Part shown: piece by piece, positions 45,139 through 52,350 of the stretch | Position numbering within the stretch: the first letter of the stretch is position 1 | How the letters are laid out: the number at the start of each line of letters is the position of its first letter | NCBI GenBank assembly: GCA_949295125.1 | Contig: CASFJV010000013.1 | Coordinates: 1 to 52,350 of the forward strand | Reading direction: 5' to 3' | Origin: an uncultured Spirochaetales bacterium | GTDB lineage: Bacteria > Spirochaetota > Spirochaetia > Sphaerochaetales > Sphaerochaetaceae | Length of the DNA stretch: 52,350 nucleotides | Notes under the pieces: model-generated | What the model saw: the letters and a program-made list of their open reading frames with translations, nothing else | The model's database searches: none | Told to the model about the DNA's origin: nothing | Program-made: the position numbers and the translations under genes

Positions 45139-46267
45139 GACAAGGACTGAGAGCGAGGATTTCCTTAAAAGCCTCGGTTTCCCGACAGTCTCCATCCATG
45201 ACACTTTCACTCATTTTGACTTCCTGAAGCCCGGAAGGCGTGTCCTTCTCATCGGCCCGATGGGATCAGGAAAGACGGAGTTCGCAGCACGCGTCTGGAG
45301 GGATGCTGCGATTGCACAGAAAAAGAGTGAGAAGGTAAAGGCACTGACAAGCACGGGAGTCCTTGACAGGAGGAAAGTCTTCTTCATCCGCAGTGAAATA
45401 GATTCCGTAAGATTCCAGGAATATCCTGATGATGCGCTCTGCTACAGGGGTGGCTATGTGCGCTGCGGCGAGAACATAGCGAAGATACGTGACTCCTTCG
45501 GGCTGGAGAGGGTAATCCGGGATAATCCAGATGTCGGAACATACATAATAGATGAGGCATCGTTCTTTGATGAGCGTCTTGCCTATGTCGTGAGGAATTA
45601 CTCGCTGGAGAAGGGCTGCATGTTCATTTTCCCCACCCTGATACTGAATTTCAGGAGGGATATATTCAATTCGACAGCACGCCTGATGCTTGATATCGCA
45701 ACAGACGTCATCCCCCTTACCGCATACTGCGAACACCCTGACTGCATGGATTCCGCATTCTACACTTACAGGTATTACCAGGTGGACGGGAAGGAGTGTC
45801 CTGCCCTTTATTTTGATCCACTTATCGTTGTTGGAGGGGATAGGGCCAAGGATGGCTCTCTTGAGCCTAACTATGCATCCAGGTGTGACCGTCACCATTT
45901 CCTTCCCGCAAAGGAGTACACGTTCTTCACTCTCAAGCCTTTGGGGGAGGAGGCAGGGCGTGGCAATGTGGAGCCGCTTTACAGGGAAATCAGGGCATTG
46001 AATGAAGACAAGGAACATAGTGAGCTTTACAGGAACCTGATGCTGCGCTATGGAAGCGATCCTGATGGTGAGATCTATACGAATTCAATCATTCCAAGCC
46101 ATATAGCGGAAAAGGCGCTCTGCTACCTGTTCTGCGAACAGAACATGATAGGGGAGACATTACTGCTTAAAATTGCCCGCGATCTTGATCTTGATACTGA
46201 ATACATGGGAAAGACCCTTTCAGATAACAGGCATCCGGTATCATTTGAGCAGGGATCGCTGCTGTAG
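45125..46267 (+). CDS. Thymidine-kinase (TK1-like) family protein with a C-terminal extension
   Basis: A protein of 380 residues, about twice the usual 190-200 of bacterial TK1. TK1 features: Walker [14 protein letters not shown] (about 41-53), Walker [15 protein letters not shown] with the catalytic Glu, the lasso-like [11 protein letters not shown] and a zinc site CEHPDC plus [10 protein letters not shown] 40-residue N-terminal piece and about 130 residues after the zinc site (from about 250) are extra. Likely phosphorylates thymidine, fitting deoC next door in deoxynucleoside salvage, but the divergence leaves room for another nucleoside. Starts at ATG 45125 with GGAG upstream. Confidence 0.78.
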   Translation: MPRIETRTESEDFLKSLGFPTVSIHDTFTHFDFLKPGRRVLLIGPMGSGKTEFAARVWRDAAIAQKKSEKVKALTSTGVLDRRKVFFIRSEIDSVRFQEYPDDALCYRGGYVRCGENIAKIRDSFGLERVIRDNPDVGTYIIDEASFFDERLAYVVRNYSLEKGCMFIFPTLILNFRRDIFNSTARLMLDIATDVIPLTAYCEHPDCMDSAFYTYRYYQVDGKECPALYFDPLIVVGGDRAKDGSLEPNYASRCDRHHFLPAKEYTFFTLKPLGEEAGRGNVEPLYREIRALNEDKEHSELYRNLMLRYGSDPDGEIYTNSIIPSHIAEKALCYLFCEQNMIGETLLLKIARDLDLDTEYMGKTLSDNRHPVSFEQGSLL

Positions 46268-46274
46268 AAAAAAA

Positions 46275-46300
46275 GTGGAGAAGCCTTTCGGCTCCTCCAC
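46275..46300. terminator. Bidirectional terminator between the kinase and eda genes
   Basis: GTGGAG-A-AGCC pairs with GGCT-C-CTCCAC over a four-base loop (46275-46300). On the minus strand it is followed by TTTTTTT, a good terminator for the convergent eda gene; on the plus strand the following tract (AAAACCCTTTTC) is weaker. Confidence 0.85.
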
Positions 46301-46326
46301 AAAACCCTTTTCAAATCCCCTTTCAG

Positions 46327-47289
46327 CTATTTTACAAGATGGAAGGCAAATCCGCCGATCTCTTCGTTGAAGTAAGCGACCTTCATTGCCCCCTTTGCAT
46401 CATATTTCACTGTGCTTTCATTGACTGTGAATCCCTTGCTCTTGAGGAAGTAAACAGTCCTGTCAACATCATAGCACTTGAATGCCAGATGTCCCTTTGT
46501 TCCAAGGTAATTCGTCTTCATGATCTCGATGTCTTTTCCCATGAAGATTGAAGAATTGCCTGGAAGTGTCTCATAGCCAAGCTTTGCAAACTCTTCTGCT
46601 ACGGAGAATGCATCCTTCTCACTTGGCATGTTAATGCCGACATGTACAAGCTGGATACCCTGAAGCTTGATTACTGCTTCCTGGCACAGCCTTGTGATTT
46701 CATCCCACTGCTCGTTTGCAATAAGATCTGCCTTTACCATCCAGCTTCCGCCGATTGCAAGGACATTCTGTGCCTTTGCATAGTCCGGAAGGTTGTTGAT
46801 GTTGATTCCGCCTGTTGTCATGAACTTTACCTGTCCAAACGGGCCGGAAAGGTCTTTAAGCATTGCTACGCCACCAGATGCCTCTGCCGGGAAGAATTTC
46901 AGGACATTGAGGCCATAGCTCAGTCCCTTCTCGATTTCTGATGGAGTTGCGACTCCTGGGCATACTGGAACATCGTGTGCAATACACCATTCCACAGTCT
47001 CCGGGTTCAGTCCGGCACTTACTATGAACTTGGCACCTGCGTTAACAGCTTTCTCTGCAAGCTTTGGATTGATGACAGTTCCTGCTCCGATCAGCATATC
47101 AGGATATGCAGCTGTCATCCTCTTAATGGCTTCTTCTGCTGCCTCAGTCCTGAATGTGACCTCTGCGCATGGAAGTCCTCCGTCTATCATGGCCTTTGCA
47201 AGGCGCTCAGCCTTAGATGCATCATCAATCTTGACTACTGGAACAAGACCGATGTCATGGAATTTCTTGAATAGCTCTTCCTTTTTCAT
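46327..47289 (-). CDS. eda: KDPG aldolase fused to a C-terminal VOC (glyoxalase-like) domain
   Basis: A 320-residue protein. Residues about 1-205 form the Eda aldolase: CAEVTFRTEAAEEAI holds the catalytic Glu, VLKFFPAEASGG the Schiff-base Lys, plus GAGTVINP and FMTTGGIN. It cleaves 2-keto-3-deoxy-6-phosphogluconate to pyruvate and glyceraldehyde-3-phosphate. Residues about 212-320 are a VOC domain: LVHVGINMPSE, MKTNYLGTKGHLAFKC, GGFAFHLVK; a His stands where the last metal-binding Glu usually is, so metal use is uncertain. I start at 47289, after GGAGAAAAAGGAA; the in-frame start at 47343 adds an unsupported tail. Divergent from kdgK. Confidence 0.88.
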   Translation of the reverse strand: MKKEELFKKFHDIGLVPVVKIDDASKAERLAKAMIDGGLPCAEVTFRTEAAEEAIKRMTAAYPDMLIGAGTVINPKLAEKAVNAGAKFIVSAGLNPETVEWCIAHDVPVCPGVATPSEIEKGLSYGLNVLKFFPAEASGGVAMLKDLSGPFGQVKFMTTGGININNLPDYAKAQNVLAIGGSWMVKADLIANEQWDEITRLCQEAVIKLQGIQLVHVGINMPSEKDAFSVAEEFAKLGYETLPGNSSIFMGKDIEIMKTNYLGTKGHLAFKCYDVDRTVYFLKSKGFTVNESTVKYDAKGAMKVAYFNEEIGGFAFHLVK

Positions 47290-47380
47290 TTCCTTTTTCT
47301 CCTTGAATGCAAAATTTGCTTCCGTTCGAGAAAAGTATATCACGGGTTTTTTAAGAAGTGAATAGTAATTTTTCTAAAAA

Positions 47381-47395
47381 TGAAACATTGTTCCA
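47381..47395. promoter_or_regulatory. KdgR-like operator in the eda-kdgK gap
   Basis: TGAAACATTGTTCCA is a near-perfect dyad (13 of 15 positions symmetrical), resembling KdgR (IclR-family) and similar operators for ketodeoxygluconate catabolism. It lies between the divergent eda and kdgK starts, just upstream of the kdgK -35 box, where it could control both. No regulator gene is seen here. Confidence 0.45.
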
Positions 47396-47402
47396 AAAAT
47401 TC

Positions 47403-47431
47403 TTGACTTATGTTATTTAAGCCCATAGAAT
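47403..47431 (+). promoter_or_regulatory. Probable kdgK promoter
   Basis: TTGACT (47403-47408), 17 bp, TAGAAT (47426-47431). AGGAGG lies 26 nt further, directly before the kdgK start. Confidence 0.7.
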
Positions 47432-47463
47432 GAACTTATAAATCAATAGGAGGAATTTTTTCC

Positions 47464-48498
47464 ATGGCTAATAAGTATGTGACTTTTGGTGAAATCATGC
47501 TCCGCCTTAGAAGCAATGAGCGTGAGAGACTTTTCCAGAAACCAGAACTGGAAGCAACATTCGGTGGCGGAGAGGCAAACGTAGCTGTATCCCTATCAAT
47601 TTTCGGTGAGAAAGCAGAGTTCGTATCTGCACTTCCTGACAATGCAGTTGGTGAAGCAGCAGAAAGGGAGCTGATGAAATATGGAGTAGAGACAGACCAC
47701 ATTAACAAGGTAAAGGGTTCAAGGCTTGGAATCTATTTCCTTGAAACAGGTGCAAACCAGAGGCCAAGTCTCGTTGTCTATGACAGGGCAGAGAGTGCTA
47801 TAGCAACAGCAAAGCCTGAGGATTTCAATTTTGATGAGATCATGAAGGGCGCTACATGGTTCCATACAACTGGAATCACACCGGCAATCAGCCAGGGTGC
47901 AGCAGACTGCGCACTTGAGGCTATGAAGGCTGCAAAGAAGGCTGGAGCTACAGTATCCATCGACCTTAACTACCGCAAGAAGCTCTGGAATTACGGAAAG
48001 AAGGCACCAGAGGTCATGAGAGAACTTGCAAAGTATGCTGATGTAATCATCGCAAACGAGGAAGATATCCAGATGTGTCTCGGAATTGAGGCAGACAGCG
48101 ATGTTACAAAGGGCGAACTCAATACAAAGGTATATGAGGACCTCTGCGCAGAAGTTAAGAAGCAGTTCCCTAATGTAAAGTATGTTGCAGTAACTCTGAG
48201 GGAGAGCAAGAGTGCTGACCACAATGGATGGTCTGCAGCCCTTTCTGGAACAAAGGGATTCTACCTTTCAAAGCACTATGAGATTAAGAATATCGTTGAC
48301 CGTGTAGGCGGCGGAGACAGCTTTGCAGCAGGAATCATCTATGGCCTCAGCCACTATGATGATGAGGAGTATGCAATCAACTACGCAGTTGCTGCATCAT
48401 GCCTGAAGCACTCAATCAGCGGTGATTTCAACCTTACAAGAAAGAGTGAAGTAGAAGCTCTGGCAAAGGGTGACGGAAGCGGAAGAGTACAGCGCTAA
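47464..48498 (+). CDS. kdgK: PfkB-family sugar kinase, probable 2-keto-3-deoxygluconate kinase
   Basis: A 344-residue ribokinase-fold kinase. Signatures: FGEIMLRLRSNERERLFQ at the N-terminus, TFGGGEANVAVSLS, ANEEDIQMCLG and the anion-hole motif RVGGGDSFAAGIIYG with the catalytic Asp (about 283). The assignment to KDG kinase rests on the divergent KDPG aldolase gene: kinase makes KDPG, Eda splits it. The start has AGGAGG 9 nt upstream. A strong terminator follows. Confidence 0.85.
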   Translation: MANKYVTFGEIMLRLRSNERERLFQKPELEATFGGGEANVAVSLSIFGEKAEFVSALPDNAVGEAAERELMKYGVETDHINKVKGSRLGIYFLETGANQRPSLVVYDRAESAIATAKPEDFNFDEIMKGATWFHTTGITPAISQGAADCALEAMKAAKKAGATVSIDLNYRKKLWNYGKKAPEVMRELAKYADVIIANEEDIQMCLGIEADSDVTKGELNTKVYEDLCAEVKKQFPNVKYVAVTLRESKSADHNGWSAALSGTKGFYLSKHYEIKNIVDRVGGGDSFAAGIIYGLSHYDDEEYAINYAVAASCLKHSISGDFNLTRKSEVEALAKGDGSGRVQR

Positions 48499-48518
48499 GC
48501 TTGTTTTTCCGGTATCTG

Positions 48519-48552
48519 AGGGCTGTTTTCTAATGGAAGCAGCCCTTGTTTT
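48519..48552 (+). terminator. Intrinsic terminator of kdgK
   Basis: AGGGCTG (48519-48525) pairs with CAGCCCT (48540-48546), extended by TTC/GAA inside, and is followed by TGTTTTGTC. It is 21 bp after the stop. The remaining gap to 48996 holds a LacI-type site and a -10 box, no gene. Confidence 0.8.
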
Positions 48553-48901
48553 GTCTCTTTTTGAGATGGATTTCACCTTTTTGCAGGAATTTGCCGCCCT
48601 TTCCCCGAATCCTGTATTTCCATGGTTTTTCCTATCCATCTTCTGTCTTAAGCCAGCATTAATTTTTCTTTGCCTCTCTTTTTATTCCTTCCAGAAACAT
48701 CTGTACAGTTATCCTACTTAATATGGATATTAATTAAATGATTTCTTTCAATGTAAGAAAATAAATGCACAAAAAAGGACTTGGTTTGACTGATTCCGAC
48801 ATTCTTGAAGACAGGGATTGATCGTTGAGTGCAAAAAAATTTACGTGAAAAAATAGTAGAGGCAATATGATAATTCTTTTGATTGAGGTGACATAATATA
48901 T

Positions 48902-48918
48902 TTTAAACGCTTTTAAAA
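48902..48918. promoter_or_regulatory. LacI/CcpA-type operator candidate upstream of the sugar ABC operon
   Basis: TTTAAACGCTTTTAAAA contains the AAACGCTT core typical of LacI-family operators and is nearly palindromic (16 of 18 positions). It is about 80 bp before the binding-protein start. A -10 candidate TATAAA lies at 48962-48967. This fits sugar-responsive repression; the regulator is not in the window. Confidence 0.4.
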
Positions 48919-48996
48919 AGTTTGAAATCTTTTCTTGCATTTTCAAAAAAATTGGGTACTCTATAAAATAGGTCACGAAAATAAAAAGGAGACGAC

Positions 48997-50292
48997 ATGA
49001 AAAAAATCTTTGTATTCTTTACTTGTTTACTAGCTCTTCTCCCTGTAGCATTCGCAGGCGGTTCAGGAGAGTCTCAGGCCGCATCTGACGGTCCAGTAGT
49101 TATTAAGTATTACACATGGGAAGATTCAGCCCATGCTCCATTGATTGAAGCATTCAACGAAACACATGATGATATCCAGGTAGATGCTGAGATCCTTCCT
49201 TCTGCAAACTACGAAGCAAGGCTCAACACTCTTCTTGCAGGACATGTTGAAATGGACGCTTTCATGGAAAAGAGGCAGACCGATATGTTCGTTCAGTACA
49301 ACAACGGCTATATCGAACCACTTAATGATTACATCGTAGAGGGAACTCCTGCAGATAACGCTGTCAAGGCTTATGAGTCACAGATGGTTTACAATGGAGA
49401 CATCCTCGGTGTACCATGGCGCGCTGGTTCCTACTATGTTTACTACAACAAGAAGGTATTCGATGCCTGCGGCGTTCCTTATCCAAGTGAATACATCGAA
49501 AACGGCGAATGGACATGGGATAAGTTCGTAGAGGTTTCAAAGGCTCTCACAAATCCTGAACTCGGAACAGTAGGTTCATGTATCTACATCTGGGCAAACG
49601 GAACTACTTTCATTGAAAGCCAGAACCACCAGCCAATCATCGATTCTGAAGGAAACATCCAGTTTGATGACGGATTCCTTGAAATGCTCCAGATCAAGAA
49701 AGAGCTTGAGGCTGCAGGTGCTATGATTCCTCTTACAGACATGAAGGTAACAGGAACTCACTATTCCAACCTATTCTACAATGGTAACCTCGGTATGCTT
49801 ATCATCGGTGAATGGTTCCCTGGACAGATGACAACAGGTGAGCGCGATGGACTTCTCAATGGATTCACAGCAAGCGATTACGGTATTGCAAGGCTTCCGG
49901 ACAATGATCCAACCACTTACACAACACAGGGTGCATCAACAAACAACCATATCACATCATACTCAACAAAGAAGGATGCAGCATATGAGTTCATTTCATG
50001 GATGGCTGGCCCAGAAGCAGCAGCTATCGCAGCTGGTCTCGGCGTTCTTCCTGCAGTAGTAACTGATGAGGTTAGAAGCATTCTTTCTGAGAGCATTCCA
50101 GATGATGGAACATCCCTCAATTACTTCCTTGAGGACAGGGATATCTTTACAGCTAACTTCAGTCCTTATGGATCTGCAGTAGAGTCAATGATTGACACAT
50201 TCCAGGAAAACTACCTTCTTGGAAACATTCCTGACGAGCAGGTAAATGCTCAGTTCAGGGCAAATCTCGAGGAGATTGTCAGAACTAACTAA
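48997..50292 (+). CDS. Family 1 sugar ABC solute-binding protein
   Basis: A 431-residue extracellular binding protein. The N-terminus KKIFVFFTCLLALLPVAFAGG is a signal peptide with an Ala-Phe-Ala cleavage motif and no lipobox Cys. The mature part fits the maltose-binding fold: IKYYTWEDSAHAPLIEAFNE, YYVYYNKKVFDACGVPYPSEYIENGEW and FIS-WMAGPEAAAI region. It delivers a sugar or oligosaccharide to the permeases downstream; the KDG genes nearby hint at a uronate or uronide, but this is inference. GGAG precedes the ATG. A hairpin separates it from the permeases. Confidence 0.93.
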   Translation: MKKIFVFFTCLLALLPVAFAGGSGESQAASDGPVVIKYYTWEDSAHAPLIEAFNETHDDIQVDAEILPSANYEARLNTLLAGHVEMDAFMEKRQTDMFVQYNNGYIEPLNDYIVEGTPADNAVKAYESQMVYNGDILGVPWRAGSYYVYYNKKVFDACGVPYPSEYIENGEWTWDKFVEVSKALTNPELGTVGSCIYIWANGTTFIESQNHQPIIDSEGNIQFDDGFLEMLQIKKELEAAGAMIPLTDMKVTGTHYSNLFYNGNLGMLIIGEWFPGQMTTGERDGLLNGFTASDYGIARLPDNDPTTYTTQGASTNNHITSYSTKKDAAYEFISWMAGPEAAAIAAGLGVLPAVVTDEVRSILSESIPDDGTSLNYFLEDRDIFTANFSPYGSAVESMIDTFQENYLLGNIPDEQVNAQFRANLEEIVRTN

Positions 50293-50310
50293 TCAGGAAT
50301 GATGAATAAG

Positions 50311-50350
50311 ACGGCACGCCTTACGCATAGTGCGTGTGGGTGCCGTTTTT
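50311..50350 (+). terminator. Stem-loop between binding-protein and permease genes
   Basis: ACGGCAC (50311-50317) pairs with GTGCCGT (50340-50346), with inner ACGC/GCGT pairing, and ends in TTTTTC. As a leaky terminator it would let the binding protein be made in excess of the permeases. Confidence 0.8.
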
Positions 50351-50410
50351 CTTTTTACAGCTTTTTCCTTAATAAAAAAGCGGTTGCTTGATATTAAAAA
50401 AGGAGAAAAT

Positions 50411-51358
50411 ATGGCAACTATTAAAACTGCCCAACTTGGGAAAAAGCCTATAAACTGGGTAAAATGGGTGACGATTCTTTCATTCCTGTTACCAAGTTTC
50501 GTAGGGTTTGTGGTATTTGTTCTGGCTCCGATGATCTGGTCCGTATTCCTTTCGTTTACGAACTACAGGGGAGGCCCTAATTACCGTTTCATCGGCCTTG
50601 AGAACTATATAAATGCATTTACTTCCCCGGATTTCTGGTCGTACCTGTGGATCACTGCCAAGTATATGATCATCACAGTAGTCTTCCAGATCGTGCTGGG
50701 CCTGGCATTTGCTATTCTGCTGCAGCATCAGTTCAAGGGCTGCGGATTCTTCCGTGGTGTCTATTACCTTCCGAACATCCTTGCTTCAGTCGCAGTCGGT
50801 ATCGCATTCATGACAATGTTCCGCCCTGTAAGCGATGCAGCAGGTGCTCCTAACGGAGGAATAGTGAACGGTTTCCTCATCAGCCTTGGCCTTGAGCCTT
50901 CGCAGTTCCTGGCAGGACAGGAGTCAGCTCTTGGAGTAATCATACTTGTATCAATCTGGCAGAACTTCGGTTACTATATGACACTCTTCATCGGAAGTCT
51001 CCAGAATGTTAACACATCTCTTTATGAGGCAGCGGACATGGACGGTGCTGGACCATGGAAGAAGTTCACTACTGTAACAATTCCTGGCATTTCCCCAATA
51101 CTGTTCTATGGAATAACAATTGCCATCATCAGGGGATTCCAGATGTTCGACTATGTATACGTAATGACAGGTGGACAGTTCGGAGGTGGCCCGGCAGGTT
51201 CAACCAACGTTCTCGCTTTCGATATCTATAAGATGTTCACAATGTCAAGATATGGATATGCATCAGCAGAAGCCGTAATACTGATGGTTATTATCCTCGC
51301 ACTAACGGTAATCCAGCAAAAGGGACAGAAGAAGTGGGTAGTATATGACGTCGTATAG
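50411..51358 (+). CDS. Sugar ABC permease, MalF/UgpA type
   Basis: A 315-residue permease with six predicted membrane segments. The EAA loop is SLYEAADMDGAGPWKKFTTVTIPGISPILF (about 205-235) as expected for CUT1 systems. Starts at ATG 50411 with AAGGAG upstream; an in-frame start at 50330 lies in the terminator stem and is unlikely. It overlaps the next permease gene by 14 bp. No ATPase gene is present, as is common for CUT1 systems with a shared MsiK-type ATPase. Confidence 0.93.
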   Translation: MATIKTAQLGKKPINWVKWVTILSFLLPSFVGFVVFVLAPMIWSVFLSFTNYRGGPNYRFIGLENYINAFTSPDFWSYLWITAKYMIITVVFQIVLGLAFAILLQHQFKGCGFFRGVYYLPNILASVAVGIAFMTMFRPVSDAAGAPNGGIVNGFLISLGLEPSQFLAGQESALGVIILVSIWQNFGYYMTLFIGSLQNVNTSLYEAADMDGAGPWKKFTTVTIPGISPILFYGITIAIIRGFQMFDYVYVMTGGQFGGGPAGSTNVLAFDIYKMFTMSRYGYASAEAVILMVIILALTVIQQKGQKKWVVYDVV

Positions 51359-52175
51359 AACAAAAAAACTTGTATTTAGCATTTTAAAGTATATTCTCTT
51401 GATAATAGTCGCTGTTATCATGCTTTTGCCTCTTGTTGTTGTAACAAGTTCCGCATTCAAGATGGAGACCGAGATATTCGAATTCCCGTTCCATATCATT
51501 CCTCGCAATCCCATCTTCTCAAACTTCTCTCAGCTTGCAGAGAACTTTCCTACATACACGTGGAACTCCATTAAGGTAACTGTTATCACAACAATCGTAC
51601 AGCTTGTCACCGCTTCCACAGGAGCTTATGTATTCTCAAAGATCCAGTGGAAGGGAAGGAATGCGATCTTCATGCTTTATGTAATGTCCATGATGATCCC
51701 TGGCCAGGCTGTTACAGTTCCGCAGTTCATTATCGTAAGGAATCTTGGACTCTTTGATTCCCATGCAGCCATCGTGCTTCTGGGTGCATTTACCGCTGTT
51801 GGTACATTCCTTATCAGGCAGTATATGCTCTCTATCCCAGATACATATAACGAGGCAGCACGAATTGATGGAGCAAGGGAGTGGACAATCTTTGGACGCA
51901 TTATCCTTCCAATGACGAAGCCGGTTCTCATTACCCAGGCTATCTTCAGCTTCAGGTATTTCTGGAACGACTTCTATACTCCACTTCTTTACATCATCAC
52001 ACCGGAGCTGAAGACACTTCCTCTTGGAATGACAGACTTCACTACAGAGCAGTATGTTTACTACGGGCCGCAGATGGCAGCCGCACTGATTTCCATCATT
52101 CCAGTCCTTATCATCTTCCTGATAGGACAGAAGTACTTCGTACAGGGAGTATCCGCAGCAGGTATTAAAGGTTAA
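51345..52175 (+). CDS. Sugar ABC permease, MalG/UgpE type
   Basis: A 276-residue partner permease with six membrane segments, first at about 10-35. The EAA loop is DTYNEAARIDGAREWTIFGRIILPMTKPVL (about 165-195). It overlaps the previous gene by 14 bp, so translation is coupled, and completes the SBP-permease-permease set. A terminator follows. Confidence 0.94.
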   Translation: MTSYRTKKLVFSILKYILLIIVAVIMLLPLVVVTSSAFKMETEIFEFPFHIIPRNPIFSNFSQLAENFPTYTWNSIKVTVITTIVQLVTASTGAYVFSKIQWKGRNAIFMLYVMSMMIPGQAVTVPQFIIVRNLGLFDSHAAIVLLGAFTAVGTFLIRQYMLSIPDTYNEAARIDGAREWTIFGRIILPMTKPVLITQAIFSFRYFWNDFYTPLLYIITPELKTLPLGMTDFTTEQYVYYGPQMAAALISIIPVLIIFLIGQKYFVQGVSAAGIKG

Positions 52176-52182
52176 CACTTTT

Positions 52183-52209
52183 CAGGAAGGCCAGATGCCT
52201 TCCTGTTTT
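52183..52209 (+). terminator. Intrinsic terminator after the permease genes
   Basis: CAGGAAGGC (52183-52191) pairs perfectly with GCCTTCCTG (52197-52205) over a 5-base loop, then TTTT. It is 8 bp past the stop. Confidence 0.85.
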
Positions 52210-52246
52210 AAATTGTCATAAACAAAAATTAAGGAGAATGGAAAAA

Positions 52247-52350
52247 ATGAGTACAAAACCGGGGAATTTCAATTCTGAGATTCACGTACTTGATTACCGA
52301 TCACCTTTCAATAAGTTCAGGGTAGGAAGGGATCAGCTGATTTCAATCGA
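52247..52350 (+). CDS. Start of an unidentified gene, cut by the window end
   Basis: An ATG at 52247 has AAGGAG 10 nt upstream and opens a frame that runs to the end of the window. The 34 visible residues begin MSTKPGNFNSEIHVLDYRSP and continue NKFRVGRDQLISI. An in-frame ATG at 52238 is too close to the ribosome-binding site. There is no signal peptide. Too little is visible to name it; position after the sugar transporter suggests a sugar-degrading enzyme. Confidence 0.6.
   Translation, partial: MSTKPGNFNSEIHVLDYRSPFNKFRVGRDQLISI

Noticed and set aside
48470..48721. 83-codon plus-strand frame after kdgK
   Set aside because: It begins inside kdgK, runs through the terminator and contains only low-complexity Phe/Leu-rich sequence. 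No ribosome-binding site.
1..52350. CRISPR array or other regular spacer repeats
   Set aside because: No repeated unit with regular spacing was found on reading; the only multi-copy motifs are DnaA boxes and parS sites.

Overview
This window is a replication-origin neighbourhood from a bacterial chromosome. I read it as a spirochaete, probably a gut-type Sphaerochaetaceae/Treponema-like lineage. That rests on gene content and style: a cyclophilin-FKBP fusion, solute-binding proteins ending their signal peptide in Ala-Phe-Ala-Gly-Gly, many AGG arginines and a DUF721 gene behind recF. No 16S gene is present, so this is inference.

Layout. 1-1877: an IS256-family element inserted beside a broken, AT-rich HEPN-like gene. 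1919-9341 (minus strand): dnaA-dnaN-recF-DUF721, then rpmH-rnpA-yidC-jag. A cluster of DnaA boxes between dnaN and dnaA (7725-7946) is the likely oriC. 9571-14092 (plus): gyrB-gyrA. 14093-15252: a very AT-rich gene-free stretch with four parS sites, followed by a NifU-domain gene and parA-parB (15580-17320). Together these form a complete ParABS chromosome segregation locus beside the origin. 17345-24250: a dual-family immunophilin, radA, a carboxymuconolactone-decarboxylase-family protein, a methyltransferase plus PLD-helicase pair, and a DUF1275 membrane protein. 24307-30309 (minus): DUF362 ferredoxin-like protein, TraB-family membrane protein, an unknown gene, class-I glutamine amidotransferase-like hydrolase, pepD and nagA. 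30378-36111 (plus): a YegS/DgkB-like lipid kinase, a GH63-like glycosidase and a peptide-type ABC binding protein with two permeases but no ATPase. 36094-38791 (minus): dnaX-ybaB-recR, with the SRP RNA upstream of dnaX. 38795-39743: five tRNA genes on the minus strand, four of them serine with four different anticodons. 39915-46267: a SinI-like restriction endonuclease homologue with no methylase beside it, a membrane M28 peptidase, yigZ, an aldo-keto reductase, a membrane-anchored Nudix protein, deoC and a divergent thymidine kinase. 46327-52350: a 2-keto-3-deoxygluconate catabolic locus (Eda-VOC fusion and a PfkB-family KDG kinase, divergently transcribed), a complete sugar ABC binding protein/permease set, and the start of one more gene cut by the window end.

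How the parts fit. The left half is replication and segregation machinery (initiator, clamp, gyrase, ParABS, clamp loader, RecF/RecR/RadA repair) plus the ribosome/membrane-insertion module (L34, RNase P protein, YidC, Jag). The right half is accessory metabolism centred on scavenging sugars, amino sugars, peptides and deoxynucleosides. The most noteworthy signals are: a run of nine A in dnaX at codons 430-432; several Shine-Dalgarno-less starts lying 6-7 nt after a -10 hexamer (parA, nagA, a methyltransferase, a TraB-family gene), suggesting leaderless transcripts; the cyclophilin-FKBP fusion; the orphan SinI-like gene; the helicase/methyltransferase pair; and a transposase ribosome-binding site locked in a perfect hairpin.
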